From assembly GCF_006539985.1 (NCBI RefSeq), contig NZ_BJOB01000029.1:1-32585 (forward strand): a DNA stretch of 32,585 nucleotides. Reading direction: 5' to 3'. Positions within the stretch are counted from its first letter, which is position 1. Every line of letters begins with the position of its first letter. The DNA is from Kurthia gibsonii (lineage in GTDB: Bacteria; Bacillota; Bacilli; Bacillales_A; Planococcaceae). The notes below the pieces were generated by a model that made no database searches, was not told the origin of the DNA, and saw nothing but the letters and a program-made list of their open reading frames with translations. The position numbers and the translations under genes were made by a program. This document shows, piece by piece, positions 1 to 7,642 of the stretch.

Positions 1-12
1 GAAAGGGAATCC
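1..12. repeat. GAAAGGGA-family intergenic repeat, terminal copy
   Basis: The first 12 bases, GAAAGGGAATCC, are identical to the last 12 bases of the window (32574-32585), where the same octamer GAAAGGGA heads three successive units. Seen directly. The inference is that the left edge of the window lies at the end of another copy of this repeat array. Confidence 0.6.
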
Positions 13-20
13 AATCATAC

Positions 21-54
21 AAAAGCCTGATGTAAAACTTCGCATCAGGCTTTT
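21..54 (-). terminator. Intrinsic terminator of the squalene/phytoene synthase-like gene
   Basis: A perfect 12-bp stem pairs 21-32 with 43-54 around a 10-base loop. It begins 9 bases past the stop codon of the minus-strand gene, and the stem ends in a run of Ts on that strand. Confidence 0.7.
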
Positions 55-62
55 AATTTTCT

Positions 63-890
63 TTATTTAGTTGATTCATCAAGTGCAGCAACAGTTTGTT
101 CTACTTCTTGGCGGGACATTTTTTCGTGTCCTTTTTTCATGGCATCGAGAGTCTTATGTGCAAGTGCTAATGGAATTTTACAGAACATGAGGATACTGCG
201 TTTTTTGATTGAACGGTTGTATTTATCGCCTTTCGCTAAGTTTTCTTCTGCGTAAGCGAATAGGTCATCTCGTGTCCAACCTTCTGGCAGGAAGCTTACA
301 CCACGCTCTGCATCCTCATCTTGATTGCGTAAGATGTTCACTGCTTGTAAGCCACGACCGTAGCCAATTGCTAAATCGCGATCTGTTTCGATGCCAGATC
401 CCCATAACCAAATGTCCGAAAGCATTGTGCCGACAAGACCAGCTACATAGTAAGTGTAATCGTCTAAATCTTCTTTTGTTTTACAAATCCAGTTTTTACG
501 AGCCCATTTTGCCATGCCAGAAGCCATCTCACTTGTTGAAGCAGCAACTTCTGGACGAATGCCTTCTGGTGTTAAAGCTAACCAGTCATTTAAACGTAAT
601 GATACTTCGGGTAATAGATGACGGTAATCTTGAATAACTGCTTCATAAGCTTGTTCGTCGAAAGAAGGTTGTAGTAAAAGTGCCGCTATTGCATCAAGCA
701 TTTGTGCTTTTGCTTCGTTCTCGATTTCTTCGTGATCTTCAATTTCATCAATTGCGCGCATACATAGGTAAGCCATCGCTACCGTTGTTTTTAAATCTTT
801 CTCTAAAAAAGTAATTGGAATAAAAAAAGTACGGCTTGTTGCTTTTAAAATGGCCATTGCTTCTTTATACATTTTCTTTGTGTCAGTCAA
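63..890 (-). CDS. Squalene/phytoene synthase family protein (YisP/CrtM/HpnC-like)
   Basis: A 275-residue all-helical trans-prenyltransferase-fold protein, close to the usual 270-290 residues of this family, which joins or dephosphorylates prenyl diphosphates. The first Asp-rich motif is DEIED (residues 48-52). The family signature YYVAGLVG is present at about residue 147. The second motif reads NILRNQDEDAERG, where the usual NILRDxxED has Asn in place of the first Asp (residue 189). Bacillus YisP, a relative with altered Asp-rich motifs, acts as a farnesyl diphosphatase, so a phosphatase role is possible, but this is inference. An ATG at 905 is in frame, but the SD GGAGG lies inside its first codons. 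The SD sits 7 bases before the TTG at 890-888, which I take as the start. No other carotenoid or hopanoid genes are adjacent. Confidence 0.85.
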   Translation of the reverse strand: MTDTKKMYKEAMAILKATSRTFFIPITFLEKDLKTTVAMAYLCMRAIDEIEDHEEIENEAKAQMLDAIAALLLQPSFDEQAYEAVIQDYRHLLPEVSLRLNDWLALTPEGIRPEVAASTSEMASGMAKWARKNWICKTKEDLDDYTYYVAGLVGTMLSDIWLWGSGIETDRDLAIGYGRGLQAVNILRNQDEDAERGVSFLPEGWTRDDLFAYAEENLAKGDKYNRSIKKRSILMFCKIPLALAHKTLDAMKKGHEKMSRQEVEQTVAALDESTK

Positions 891-1107
891 AGTATAGACC
901 TCCATTTAATATAAGTAGATAGTTTCTATTCTATCGTACTTCAAGTAGAAGGAAAATAAAAATTAAAAGTACATGGGAAAGCTTCTCAATTTTTTGTTTG
1001 TAATGTGTTTTTTTGTTGTGTATTCTATATGAGAACGGATTCATACTTTAAAACGAATCAAACTAGTTAAAAGATGTACATAATTTACGTACGCTAAGGA
1101 GATTATT

Positions 1108-1944
1108 ATGGTAAGAGCAATCGGTATTGATGCGGGTGGTACATTAACCAAAATCGCCTACATAAACGAGGAACAACAACTAATCTTAAAACACGAACCA
1201 TCGACAAATTTACAAGAGGTTGCGGCATTTATCGATGCACATCCAGAAGTTGAAAAAGTAGGTTTGACAGGTGGACGTGCAGAGCAATTACGACAGCTCG
1301 TCACAGCAGAAAAAGAATTTGCTTATGTTGTGGAATTTGAAGCGACACTAAAAGGAGTTCGATTCTTATTAGAGCGTGAAAATATCGATTTAAAGCGAGC
1401 GATTATTACAAATATCGGTTCAGGAACGTCGGTTCATTATATGAACGATGATACGTATAAGAGAGTAAGCGGTACAGGAATTGGTGGTGGTACACTGATT
1501 GGCTTGAGTGCTTTATTAACAGGTGTTTTTAACTATAATGAAATGAGTGAGTTGGCTCAGCAAGGTAGTCGAAAGTCGATTGATTTAATGGTAGCAGATA
1601 TTTTTAAAGGACAAGAAATTCCAGCACCCCTTCATCCAGATTTAACTGCGAGTAACTTTGGGAAAGTGGGGATTGATTTACGTTCAGATTATAAACAAGA
1701 AGATGTCCTCGCGACTGTTGCCCGTTTAGTGGGAGAAGTGATTACAACATTAAGTATTCAATTAGCACAACAATATGAAGTAGACGATATTATTTATATC
1801 GGTACGACGCTAAAAGATCATCCGGTTTTACGCGAAGTAATTGCAGATTATACTGTGATTAAACAGAAGAATCCGATTTTCTTAGACGATCAAGGTTATA
1901 GTGGTGCAATTGGTGCTTTAAATAAAATGCGTACAATGAAGTAG
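1108..1944 (+). CDS. coaW: Type II pantothenate kinase
   Basis: Phosphorylates pantothenate in the first step of coenzyme A synthesis, in the cytoplasm. At 278 residues it is near the Staphylococcus aureus CoaW length. It has the ASKHA-fold ATP-binding elements: the phosphate-1 loop GIDAGGTLTK at residues 6-15, TNIGSGTS at 101-108 and the glycine-rich SGTGIGGGTLIG at 121-132. Type II enzymes of this kind are generally not feedback-inhibited by CoA (family knowledge). The start is an ATG behind AAGGAG. It stands alone: upstream is the divergent prenyl synthase-like gene, and downstream is its own terminator, whose stem includes the last bases of the stop codon. Confidence 0.93.
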   Translation: MVRAIGIDAGGTLTKIAYINEEQQLILKHEPSTNLQEVAAFIDAHPEVEKVGLTGGRAEQLRQLVTAEKEFAYVVEFEATLKGVRFLLERENIDLKRAIITNIGSGTSVHYMNDDTYKRVSGTGIGGGTLIGLSALLTGVFNYNEMSELAQQGSRKSIDLMVADIFKGQEIPAPLHPDLTASNFGKVGIDLRSDYKQEDVLATVARLVGEVITTLSIQLAQQYEVDDIIYIGTTLKDHPVLREVIADYTVIKQKNPIFLDDQGYSGAIGALNKMRTMK

Positions 1945-1967
1945 CAGTAACATACTGCTGCTTTTTT
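1943..1967 (+). terminator. Intrinsic terminator of coaW
   Basis: AGCAGTA (1943-1949) pairs with TACTGCT (1953-1959) around a 3-base loop, and a run of six Ts follows at 1962-1967. The left arm overlaps the stop codon. Confidence 0.7.
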
Positions 1968-1984
1968 AAAACAATCAAACAATT

Positions 1985-2039
1985 ATTTACATAGGTAAAT
2001 AAATACCGTACAATAAAGTAGATGTTTACCTAAGTAAAT
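1985..2039 (+). promoter_or_regulatory. SigA promoter flanked by two MarR-type operator palindromes
   Basis: The -35 TTTACA (1986-1991) and -10 TACAAT (2009-2014) are separated by exactly 17 bases. Two inverted repeats of the same form, TTTAC-N4-GTAAA, lie at 1985-2000 (ATTTAC/GTAAAT, over the -35) and 2025-2038 (just after the expected transcription start). Their centres are 39 bases apart. The arrangement fits autorepression by the MarR protein encoded next; the sites are seen, the protein assignment is inferred. Confidence 0.75.
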
Positions 2040-2057
2040 TTATCTTTGGAGGTCAAA

Positions 2058-2456
2058 ATGAATTTATTATTCCATGAACTATTACAAAAAACACGCGAAT
2101 TTACAAATGGCATGAATGGTGTCTTAAAACATCATGGTATTTATAGCAGTCAATGGACAGTGCTTTTCATCGTAGAACAACGCGGAGAGATGTCACTTAC
2201 ATCGATTTGGAAATACTTAAATGTAGAAGCGCCAACTATTACAAGAACAGTTGCACGTTTGGAACAACTAGGACTTCTTCAACGAAAAAAAGGGGACGAT
2301 TTACGTGAAAAAATCGTTTCGCTAACAGAAGAAGGAAAGAAAAAATTCGAAGAAGTAAAAGTAACAGTTTCTGCATACGAAGATCAATTTGCGAAAGGTC
2401 TAACAGAAGAAGAGCAAGAACAATTGAAGGGATTGCTCAGAAAAATGAAAGGATGA
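2058..2456 (+). CDS. MarR family transcriptional regulator
   Basis: A 132-residue winged-helix repressor of MarR length. The recognition region reads SLTSIWKYLNVEAPTITRTV, followed by the wing LEQLGLLQRKKGDDLREKIVSLTEEG, both classical for the family. MarR proteins bind DNA as dimers and release it when a small ligand binds. The start is the ATG at 2058, five bases after GGAGG; an in-frame TTG at 2046 overlaps that SD and is unlikely. The gene is followed after 6 bases by an MFS transporter, the common regulator-efflux pair, and preceded by two matching palindromes. The inducing compound is unknown. Confidence 0.92.
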   Translation: MNLLFHELLQKTREFTNGMNGVLKHHGIYSSQWTVLFIVEQRGEMSLTSIWKYLNVEAPTITRTVARLEQLGLLQRKKGDDLREKIVSLTEEGKKKFEEVKVTVSAYEDQFAKGLTEEEQEQLKGLLRKMKG

Positions 2457-2462
2457 CCTTTT

Positions 2463-3653
2463 TTGAGCCAGAATCAGAAAATCTGGAATAAACAATTTCT
2501 TAGTTTATTTTTTACAAATATGAGTGTATTTTTTGTTTTTTATGGGTTAGTCAATGTGCTACCGATTTATGTAACAAGTGGATTAAAGCGTGGGAGTGAA
2601 GATGCGGGGTTACTATTAACCATCTTTTTACTCTCTGCCATTGTTGCAAGGCCGTTCATCGGTAAGATTTTAGATGTGGTCGGAAAACGAAAGATGCTCG
2701 TCATGAGTATGGTCGGTTACTTTGTAACGACGATTTTATATGTTTTTATTAAACCTTTTGTACTTTTATTAGTATTACGATTCATTCAAGGGATTTTCTT
2801 TAGTGTATTAACCACTGCAAATAATGCGATTGCAGCTGACACAGTTCCGATGGAAAAACGAGGTCGAGGTCTAGGGTATTTTGCAATGTCACAAAATTTA
2901 GCCATTGTTTTAGGACCTTTTGTAGCGCTTCTACTCATTCAATATGTATCGTTTGATGCTTTATTTTGGGTGATGTCAGCTATTTTACTTATTGGAAGTG
3001 CGCTTGTTCTTACACTTCGTATAACAGAGCATGAATTCCCAGAAGGAAAGCCAAAATTAACATTTAAAATGAGCGACTTAATTGAAAAAGGTGCTGTTCC
3101 ATTTGCATTAATCGGTTTATTCGTAGCTTTTTCTTATTCAGGTGTTCTATCGTTTTTAGCTGTTTATGCAAAGGAAAAAGGTGTGTTAGCAGTTGCAAGT
3201 TTCTTCTATGTCGTCTTTGCAGCAGCAATGCTCTTATCAAGACCATTTACAGGTAGAATGTTTGATACAAAAGGGCCGAACAGTATTATCATGCCTGGTT
3301 TTATCTTATTTGCAATCGGTCTACTATGCATGGCTTGGATGCCAAGCGCGTTCGTCTTTTTACTAGCAGGCGCATTGATTGGATTAGGATACGGTGCGCT
3401 TGTTCCAAGTTTCCAAACGCTTAGTGTTCAAAAGTCACCAGCCAGAAGAACGAGCTATGCAACAGCTACATTCTTCACTTTTTTTGATATAGGGATTGCA
3501 CTAGGTTCGTTTATTCTAGGTTCGATAGCAGCACATAAAGGTTATGCGACGATTTATTTAGTAGCAGGTGCAGTGATTCTGATTGTAGGTGTTTTCTATA
3601 TTTTAAACACATTGCGTAAAGGTAGAATAGCGACTAAACAGCAGCATATATAA
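2463..3653 (+). CDS. MFS transporter, putative drug efflux
   Basis: A 396-residue integral membrane protein with about 12 predicted transmembrane helices. The loop 2-3 signature (motif A) is GKILDVVGKRKML at residues 67-79. A long cytoplasmic loop follows helix 6 (around residues 188-208). Proteins of this type are proton-driven exporters of drugs or metabolites. The likely start is TTG at 2463, nine bases after AAAGGA, which lies at the end of the MarR gene, so translation is probably coupled. Control by the upstream MarR repressor indicates inducible efflux. The substrate cannot be read from sequence. Confidence 0.88.
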   Translation: MSQNQKIWNKQFLSLFFTNMSVFFVFYGLVNVLPIYVTSGLKRGSEDAGLLLTIFLLSAIVARPFIGKILDVVGKRKMLVMSMVGYFVTTILYVFIKPFVLLLVLRFIQGIFFSVLTTANNAIAADTVPMEKRGRGLGYFAMSQNLAIVLGPFVALLLIQYVSFDALFWVMSAILLIGSALVLTLRITEHEFPEGKPKLTFKMSDLIEKGAVPFALIGLFVAFSYSGVLSFLAVYAKEKGVLAVASFFYVVFAAAMLLSRPFTGRMFDTKGPNSIIMPGFILFAIGLLCMAWMPSAFVFLLAGALIGLGYGALVPSFQTLSVQKSPARRTSYATATFFTFFDIGIALGSFILGSIAAHKGYATIYLVAGAVILIVGVFYILNTLRKGRIATKQQHI

Positions 3654-3666
3654 TTAGAAAAAAGAG

Positions 3667-3694
3667 GAGGCTAGTATAGATGCTAGCCTCTCTT
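3667..3694. terminator. Bidirectional terminator between MFS gene and RNase H-like gene
   Basis: GAGGCTAG (3667-3674) pairs with CTAGCCTC (3683-3690) with A-rich and T-rich flanks on opposite sides. The right arm lies inside the last codons of the minus-strand gene, so the two convergent genes share this stem. Confidence 0.65.
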
Positions 3695-4081
3695 TTCACT
3701 TGTGTTCATCAAAATAGCTTCACGCGCTAATCGATCTGCTGCTTTATTTTGATCGTCAGGAATCCACTTAATAAAAAATAAATCGAAGCGATCAATTAAT
3801 GGAAGAGCTTCATCTATAAAGTGCGCATAATGTTTTGCATATCGCTTTTCAATAGAAGAAACCACAATTTTTGAATCAGAGCGAACGGATACGAGAGAAG
3901 AACCTAATTTTTGCGCTTCTTTCAATCCACGAAGGAGTGCATGAAATTCAGCAGTATGATTATCCATCATACCGATTGGTTCACTAATTCGTATTTGATG
4001 TCCTTCTCCTTTAATGAAAATACCGATGCCACTCGGACCTGGGTTTCCAGCGCTTGCACCGTCAATATAGACTTCTAACAT
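3683..4081 (-). CDS. RNase HI-like protein (YpdQ-like)
   Basis: A 132-residue RNase H-fold protein. All four acidic active-site positions expected for RNase H are visible: Asp7 in YIDGASAGNPG, Glu45 in HTAEFHALL, Asp69 in VRSDSK and Asp116 in ADRLARE. Such enzymes cut the RNA strand of RNA-DNA hybrids. B. subtilis YpdQ has the same length and fold, and its activity has been questioned, so catalysis here is inferred from the intact acidic set. The start is the ATG at 4081 behind GAGGAGG; an ATG 11 codons upstream would place the SD inside the gene. It is divergent from a YpeQ-like zinc-finger gene, and in B. subtilis the two families are also neighbours as I recall. Confidence 0.85.
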   Translation of the reverse strand: MLEVYIDGASAGNPGPSGIGIFIKGEGHQIRISEPIGMMDNHTAEFHALLRGLKEAQKLGSSLVSVRSDSKIVVSSIEKRYAKHYAHFIDEALPLIDRFDLFFIKWIPDDQNKAADRLAREAILMNTSEKRG

Positions 4082-4192
4082 AGATGATTGCCTCCTCAAT
4101 TTCTTTACTTGCAAGAAAGGTTCTATTAATAGTAGAATAGACGAATGCCTAAAAAAAAGCTAGATGGATGAGAAAAAGAGGTGACGTATTAC

Positions 4193-4390
4193 ATGATCGA
4201 TTTCACAACCATTGTACAAGATATTGATGCGTTAAACGAAAAGTATTGTGAAGGCTGTTTTGTAAAACAACAACTTCGTAAAGATCGTGGAAAAGCTGCA
4301 GCACATCGCTTTTGTATTGAATCATGTACAATTGGTGAGCAACTTCAGTTTTTGGGACAGGAATTATTAAAAACATCTAAGCGTTCTTAG
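4193..4390 (+). CDS. Small zinc-finger protein (zf-C2HCIx2C, YpeQ-like)
   Basis: A 65-residue protein with Cys19 and Cys22 (CEGC) followed by HRFCIESC, giving His38, Cys41 and Cys45. The HxxCIxxC arrangement is the signature of the Bacillales zinc-finger family Pfam PF10782. Its function is unknown. The start is the ATG at 4193, eight bases after GAGGTGA; an in-frame GTG at 4181 overlaps that SD. It is transcribed away from the RNase H-like gene and followed by its own hairpin. Confidence 0.8.
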   Translation: MIDFTTIVQDIDALNEKYCEGCFVKQQLRKDRGKAAAHRFCIESCTIGEQLQFLGQELLKTSKRS

Positions 4391-4425
4391 AATAGTAACT
4401 CATATAAATAAAAAGTTCGATTTGG

Positions 4426-4462
4426 AAAGAGAAGTTGTGTTCATACGCAGTTTCTCTTTTTA
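4426..4462 (+). terminator. Probable intrinsic terminator
   Basis: AAAGAGAA (4426-4433) pairs with TTCTCTTT (4452-4459) around an 18-base loop, followed by Ts. It lies 36 bases after the zinc-finger gene. Confidence 0.5.
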
Positions 4463-4538
4463 TATTTGTCTATTTTCTTTTAAAAATTTAGAATATTCTT
4501 CTATTTTTAAAAATTTCGTGATAAAGTACGTAATAATA

Positions 4539-4567
4539 TTGACTTGAAAACAAAAAATTTGTACACT
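4539..4567 (+). promoter_or_regulatory. SigA promoter of the aspartokinase gene
   Basis: TTGACT (4539-4544) and TACACT (4562-4567) are spaced 17 bases apart, giving a predicted start near 4574 and a leader of about 57 bases. That leader is too short for a lysine riboswitch, and none of its conserved elements are seen. Confidence 0.65.
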
Positions 4568-4630
4568 GTGAAGAAACATTTGTTTTTCTTGTAAGTACAA
4601 AACAACTAAAATAGATTGGGATGGATAAAG

Positions 4631-5992
4631 ATGAAAGTATGTAAATTTGGCGGTACATCTGTAGCAAGTGCAGAACAAATCAAAAAAGTAGCAAATATTA
4701 TTCAAGCAGATCCGACACGTCGTATTGTGGTCGTTTCTGCACCAGGTAAACGTACATCAGAAGACATTAAAGTAACCGACTTATTAATCGATTTAGCGCA
4801 TACGGTCATCGGTAAAAAGCCTTATGAAGAAAAAATTGCAGCAGTTGTATCACGTTATGAAGATAATGCGATTGGTTTAGGTTTGGATCACGAAATTTGT
4901 GACATTATTGAGTTAGATTTAAAAGCACGCTGTGAGCAAGCTAGACATTTAACAGATGAAATGTTAATGGACTCCTTAAAAGCAAGTGGAGAAGATAATA
5001 ATGCCAAAATGGTCGCTGCTTATTTTAACAGCATTGGCATCCCAACACGCTATGTAAGTCCAAAAGAAGGGCTAGTAGTGAATGATGTGCCAGAACGTAC
5101 AATGGCAATTGCAGAAGCATATGAACAATTAGCTTCATTAAAAGATAGTGATGAAATTATTTTATTCCCTGGTTTCTTCGGTTATACAAAGTCAGGTTTA
5201 TTACGCACATTCGATCGCGGAGGCTCAGATATTACAGGTGCGATTCTTGCGGCAGCAGTTGGCGCTGATTTATACGAAAATTTTACAGATGTAGATTGTG
5301 TATTCAGTGCGAATCCGAAAGTAGTCAACAATCCAGCGGAAATTACAGAAATTACGTATCGCGAAATGCGTGAATTATCGTATGCAGGTTTCTCTGTATT
5401 CCATGACGAAGCGTTGATGCCTGTCGTAAAACAAGGAATTCCTGTAAATATTAAAAATACAAATAATCCAAGTGCGCCTGGTACACGTATTGTAGCAAAG
5501 CGAGAAGAAAGCAAACGCCCTGTTACGGGTATTTCAGCTGACTCAGGCTTCTCAATTTTATATGTATCGAAATATTTAATGAACCGTGAAATTGGTTTTG
5601 GACGTAAATTACTACAAATTTTAGAAGAAGAAGATATTTCATATGAACATACACCATCGGGTTTAGATGATATCTCTGTTATTATTCGTAGCTATCAATT
5701 AGACGATGAAAAAGAAGCGCGTATTTTAAACCGCGTAACGAATGAATTGCATGCGGATGATGTGAATTTCCGTCATGGCTTCTCAATGATTGTGGTTGTA
5801 GGTGAAGGAATGAAGTATAAAACAGGTTTAGCTGCAAGTGCGGCAACAGCAATTGCACGCACAGGAGCGAATATCGAAATGATTAACCAAGGTTCTTCAG
5901 AAGTATCATTATCATTTGGTGTATTACGTCAATATGAAGATGTGATTTTAAAGGAGTTATACAATGAATTTTTCACAGCTGTAACTGCTTGA
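4631..5992 (+). CDS. thrD: Aspartate kinase (aspartokinase III type)
   Basis: Phosphorylates L-aspartate, the entry step to lysine, threonine, methionine and diaminopimelate. At 453 residues it matches the B. subtilis YclM/ThrD length and sequence pattern throughout. It has the kinase signature KFGGTSV at residues 5-11, KASGEDNNAK in the substrate region, GGSDITGAILA, and DLYENFTDVD near the end of the catalytic domain. Two C-terminal ACT domains (about 300-453) end in IEMINQGSSEVSLSFGV. This class is typically inhibited by lysine or threonine through the ACT domains (family knowledge). The ATG at 4631 matches the family N-terminus (MKVCKFGG). The upstream SD is weak (GGGATGG), and an earlier in-frame TTG is not favoured. 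It is monocistronic. Confidence 0.95.
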   Translation: MKVCKFGGTSVASAEQIKKVANIIQADPTRRIVVVSAPGKRTSEDIKVTDLLIDLAHTVIGKKPYEEKIAAVVSRYEDNAIGLGLDHEICDIIELDLKARCEQARHLTDEMLMDSLKASGEDNNAKMVAAYFNSIGIPTRYVSPKEGLVVNDVPERTMAIAEAYEQLASLKDSDEIILFPGFFGYTKSGLLRTFDRGGSDITGAILAAAVGADLYENFTDVDCVFSANPKVVNNPAEITEITYREMRELSYAGFSVFHDEALMPVVKQGIPVNIKNTNNPSAPGTRIVAKREESKRPVTGISADSGFSILYVSKYLMNREIGFGRKLLQILEEEDISYEHTPSGLDDISVIIRSYQLDDEKEARILNRVTNELHADDVNFRHGFSMIVVVGEGMKYKTGLAASAATAIARTGANIEMINQGSSEVSLSFGVLRQYEDVILKELYNEFFTAVTA

Positions 5993-6080
5993 AAAAATCC
6001 ACATATTCATAATTAGCGATTAATTCCATAAAAGGATTTAAAAAAATGAATGGAAAATTTATAAAATTCATACTTATAAA

Positions 6081-6108
6081 TTGCTTTTTGGAGTAAAAAT
6101 CGTATAAA
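6081..6108 (+). promoter_or_regulatory. Possible SigA promoter of the CNNM/CorC-family gene
   Basis: TTGCTT (6081-6086) and TATAAA (6103-6108) are spaced 16 bases apart. A start near 6115 would give a leader of about 70 bases that contains the SD and the hairpin described next. Confidence 0.4.
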
Positions 6109-6127
6109 TTTAAAGTATATTAAATTT

Positions 6128-6186
6128 GGGAGGTGAATTCTTTACAATACCCGAAAGTACGAACCGTATTGTAAAGGACATATTTG
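6128..6186 (+). promoter_or_regulatory. SD, perfect hairpin and TTG start: noncanonical ribosome binding site
   Basis: A strong SD, GGGAGGTGA (6128-6136), is followed by an 11-bp perfect stem, 6140-6150 with 6166-6176, around a 15-base loop. It can extend to 13 pairs (6138-6178) with one wobble. After the stem come five bases and the TTG start at 6184. In linear sequence the SD is 47 bases from the start; with the hairpin folded it is only about 6 unpaired bases away, an ideal distance. The nearer weak SD AAAGGA (6173-6178) is buried in the stem. Phage T4 genes 25 and 38 are precedents for such structure-bridged sites. Confidence 0.55.
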
Positions 6187-7527
6187 GACGTCGAGATAGC
6201 CATAAAACTTGTGTTATTTATTTTGTTAATCGCATTTACCGCATTCTTTGTAGCAACAGAGTTTGCGATTGTAAAAGTGCGTACAACACGAATTGATCAG
6301 TTAATAAGTGAAGGAAATCAAAAAGCGATACGTGCGAAAACAGTGATCACGCATTTAGATGAGTACCTGTCTGCGTGTCAGCTTGGGATTACAATTACAG
6401 CGCTTGGACTTGGTTGGGTAGGGGAGTCAACAGTGGCAACATTGTTACATCCACTATTTGAATTAGTAGGACTTGAAGGAAAAGCTATTACTGTTGTTTC
6501 TTTCGTGATTGCATTCTCTGTTGTGACATTTTTACACGTTGTTGTCGGTGAATTAGCACCGAAAACACTCGCTATTCAAAAAGCAGAAATGGTAACATTA
6601 CGTTTTTCAGGACCGTTAATTCTGTTCTATAAAATCATGTATTTACCAATTCGTTTATTAAATGGTTCAGCAAGATTACTTGCACGTTTATTTGGATTAA
6701 AAATGATGTCAGAAAATGAAGAAGTGCATAGCGAAGAAGAGCTACGTATGATTATGTCAGATAGTTTAAAGGGTGGCGAAATTAATACTTCAGAGTACCA
6801 CTATATGAATCGTATCTTTGAGTTTGATGATCGAATCGCAAAAGAAGTCATGGTTCCGCGAACAGAGATAAGTAGCTTTGAAAAATCAACGAAAATCCAT
6901 GAAATTTTTGAGCGTATGAATATTGAACAATATACACGTTATCCAGTGTACGATGGCGATAAAGATCATATTATTGGTGTAGTAAACATGAAACAGATTT
7001 TAACTGAGATGGTGAGAGACGAATCTGTTCGTGACGAAGAAGTAAGTAAATTCGTACAACCTGTTATTCAAGTCATTGAAACATTCCCAATTAGTAAGCT
7101 ACTTATTAAGTTTCAAATGGAAAGAATTCATATGGCCATCTTATTAGATGAATATGGGGGCACTTCTGGCCTCGTCACAATTGAAGATATTATAGAAGAA
7201 ATTGTTGGCGAAATTCGTGATGAGTTTGATGCGGATGAATTACCGGAGCATCATAAATTAGGCGAAGGACACTACAATGTTAGCGGGAAACTTTTATTAG
7301 ACGAAGTGAATCAATTGCTTGATTTAGACATGGAAGATGAAGATGTTGATACCATCGGTGGATGGTTCATGGCGAATAATGATGATATTGAAGTTGGTTC
7401 ACAAGTACGCTACGAGAATTGTGTATTTACAGCAACAGAAATCAATAATCATCAAATCGTTCGTTTAGATATTTTAAAAGAAGAACCGAAAGAAGAAACT
7501 TCTATGGATGAAAAAGAAATAGAATAA
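6184..7527 (+). CDS. CNNM/CorC-family membrane protein (hemolysin family, MpfA-like)
   Basis: A 447-residue membrane protein with the standard three-part build. An N-terminal DUF21/CNNM membrane domain (about 1-190) has segments at 5-30, 95-120 and 135-155 and the conserved LSACQLGITITALGLGWVGE and GELAPKTLAI. A pair of CBS domains (about 205-335) includes MVPRTE and LLDEYGGTSGLVTIEDIIEEIVGEI. A C-terminal CorC_HlyC domain (about 350-435) follows. B. subtilis MpfA of this family exports magnesium, so Mg2+ efflux is the most likely role; 'hemolysin' is a historical label. The TTG start gives the N-terminus expected from homologues. Translation may depend on the upstream hairpin. The tail after residue 432 is acidic and lysine-rich. 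Confidence 0.9.
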   Translation: MDVEIAIKLVLFILLIAFTAFFVATEFAIVKVRTTRIDQLISEGNQKAIRAKTVITHLDEYLSACQLGITITALGLGWVGESTVATLLHPLFELVGLEGKAITVVSFVIAFSVVTFLHVVVGELAPKTLAIQKAEMVTLRFSGPLILFYKIMYLPIRLLNGSARLLARLFGLKMMSENEEVHSEEELRMIMSDSLKGGEINTSEYHYMNRIFEFDDRIAKEVMVPRTEISSFEKSTKIHEIFERMNIEQYTRYPVYDGDKDHIIGVVNMKQILTEMVRDESVRDEEVSKFVQPVIQVIETFPISKLLIKFQMERIHMAILLDEYGGTSGLVTIEDIIEEIVGEIRDEFDADELPEHHKLGEGHYNVSGKLLLDEVNQLLDLDMEDEDVDTIGGWFMANNDDIEVGSQVRYENCVFTATEINNHQIVRLDILKEEPKEETSMDEKEIE

Positions 7528-7535
7528 TTAGAATG

Positions 7536-7567
7536 AGAGAAGTAGGATAATCTTGCTTCTCTTTTTT
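7536..7567 (+). terminator. Intrinsic terminator after the CNNM/CorC-family gene
   Basis: AGAGAAG (7536-7542) pairs with CTTCTCT (7556-7562), followed by a T run. Confidence 0.65.
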
Positions 7568-7580
7568 CATCGACAAAATA

Positions 7581-7619
7581 AAAATCCAAACTCGTATTAG
7601 TTTACAGAGCGTGGATTTT
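7581..7619 (-). terminator. Intrinsic terminator of the cold-shock gene
   Basis: AAAATCCA (7581-7588) pairs with TGGATTTT (7612-7619). Read on the minus strand, the stem follows the csp stop codon by about 24 bases and ends in Ts. Confidence 0.5.
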
Positions 7620-7642
7620 CATTTACATGATGCATCATCTAT

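Noticed and set aside
209-637. 142-codon plus-strand reading frame
   Set aside because: Lies wholly antisense to the prenyl synthase-like gene, has no SD and a Leu/His/Cys-rich composition typical of reverse-strand frames.
4391-4630. Lysine riboswitch or T-box ahead of the aspartokinase gene
   Set aside because: The leader predicted from the promoter at 4539-4567 is under 60 bases and shows none of the conserved elements.
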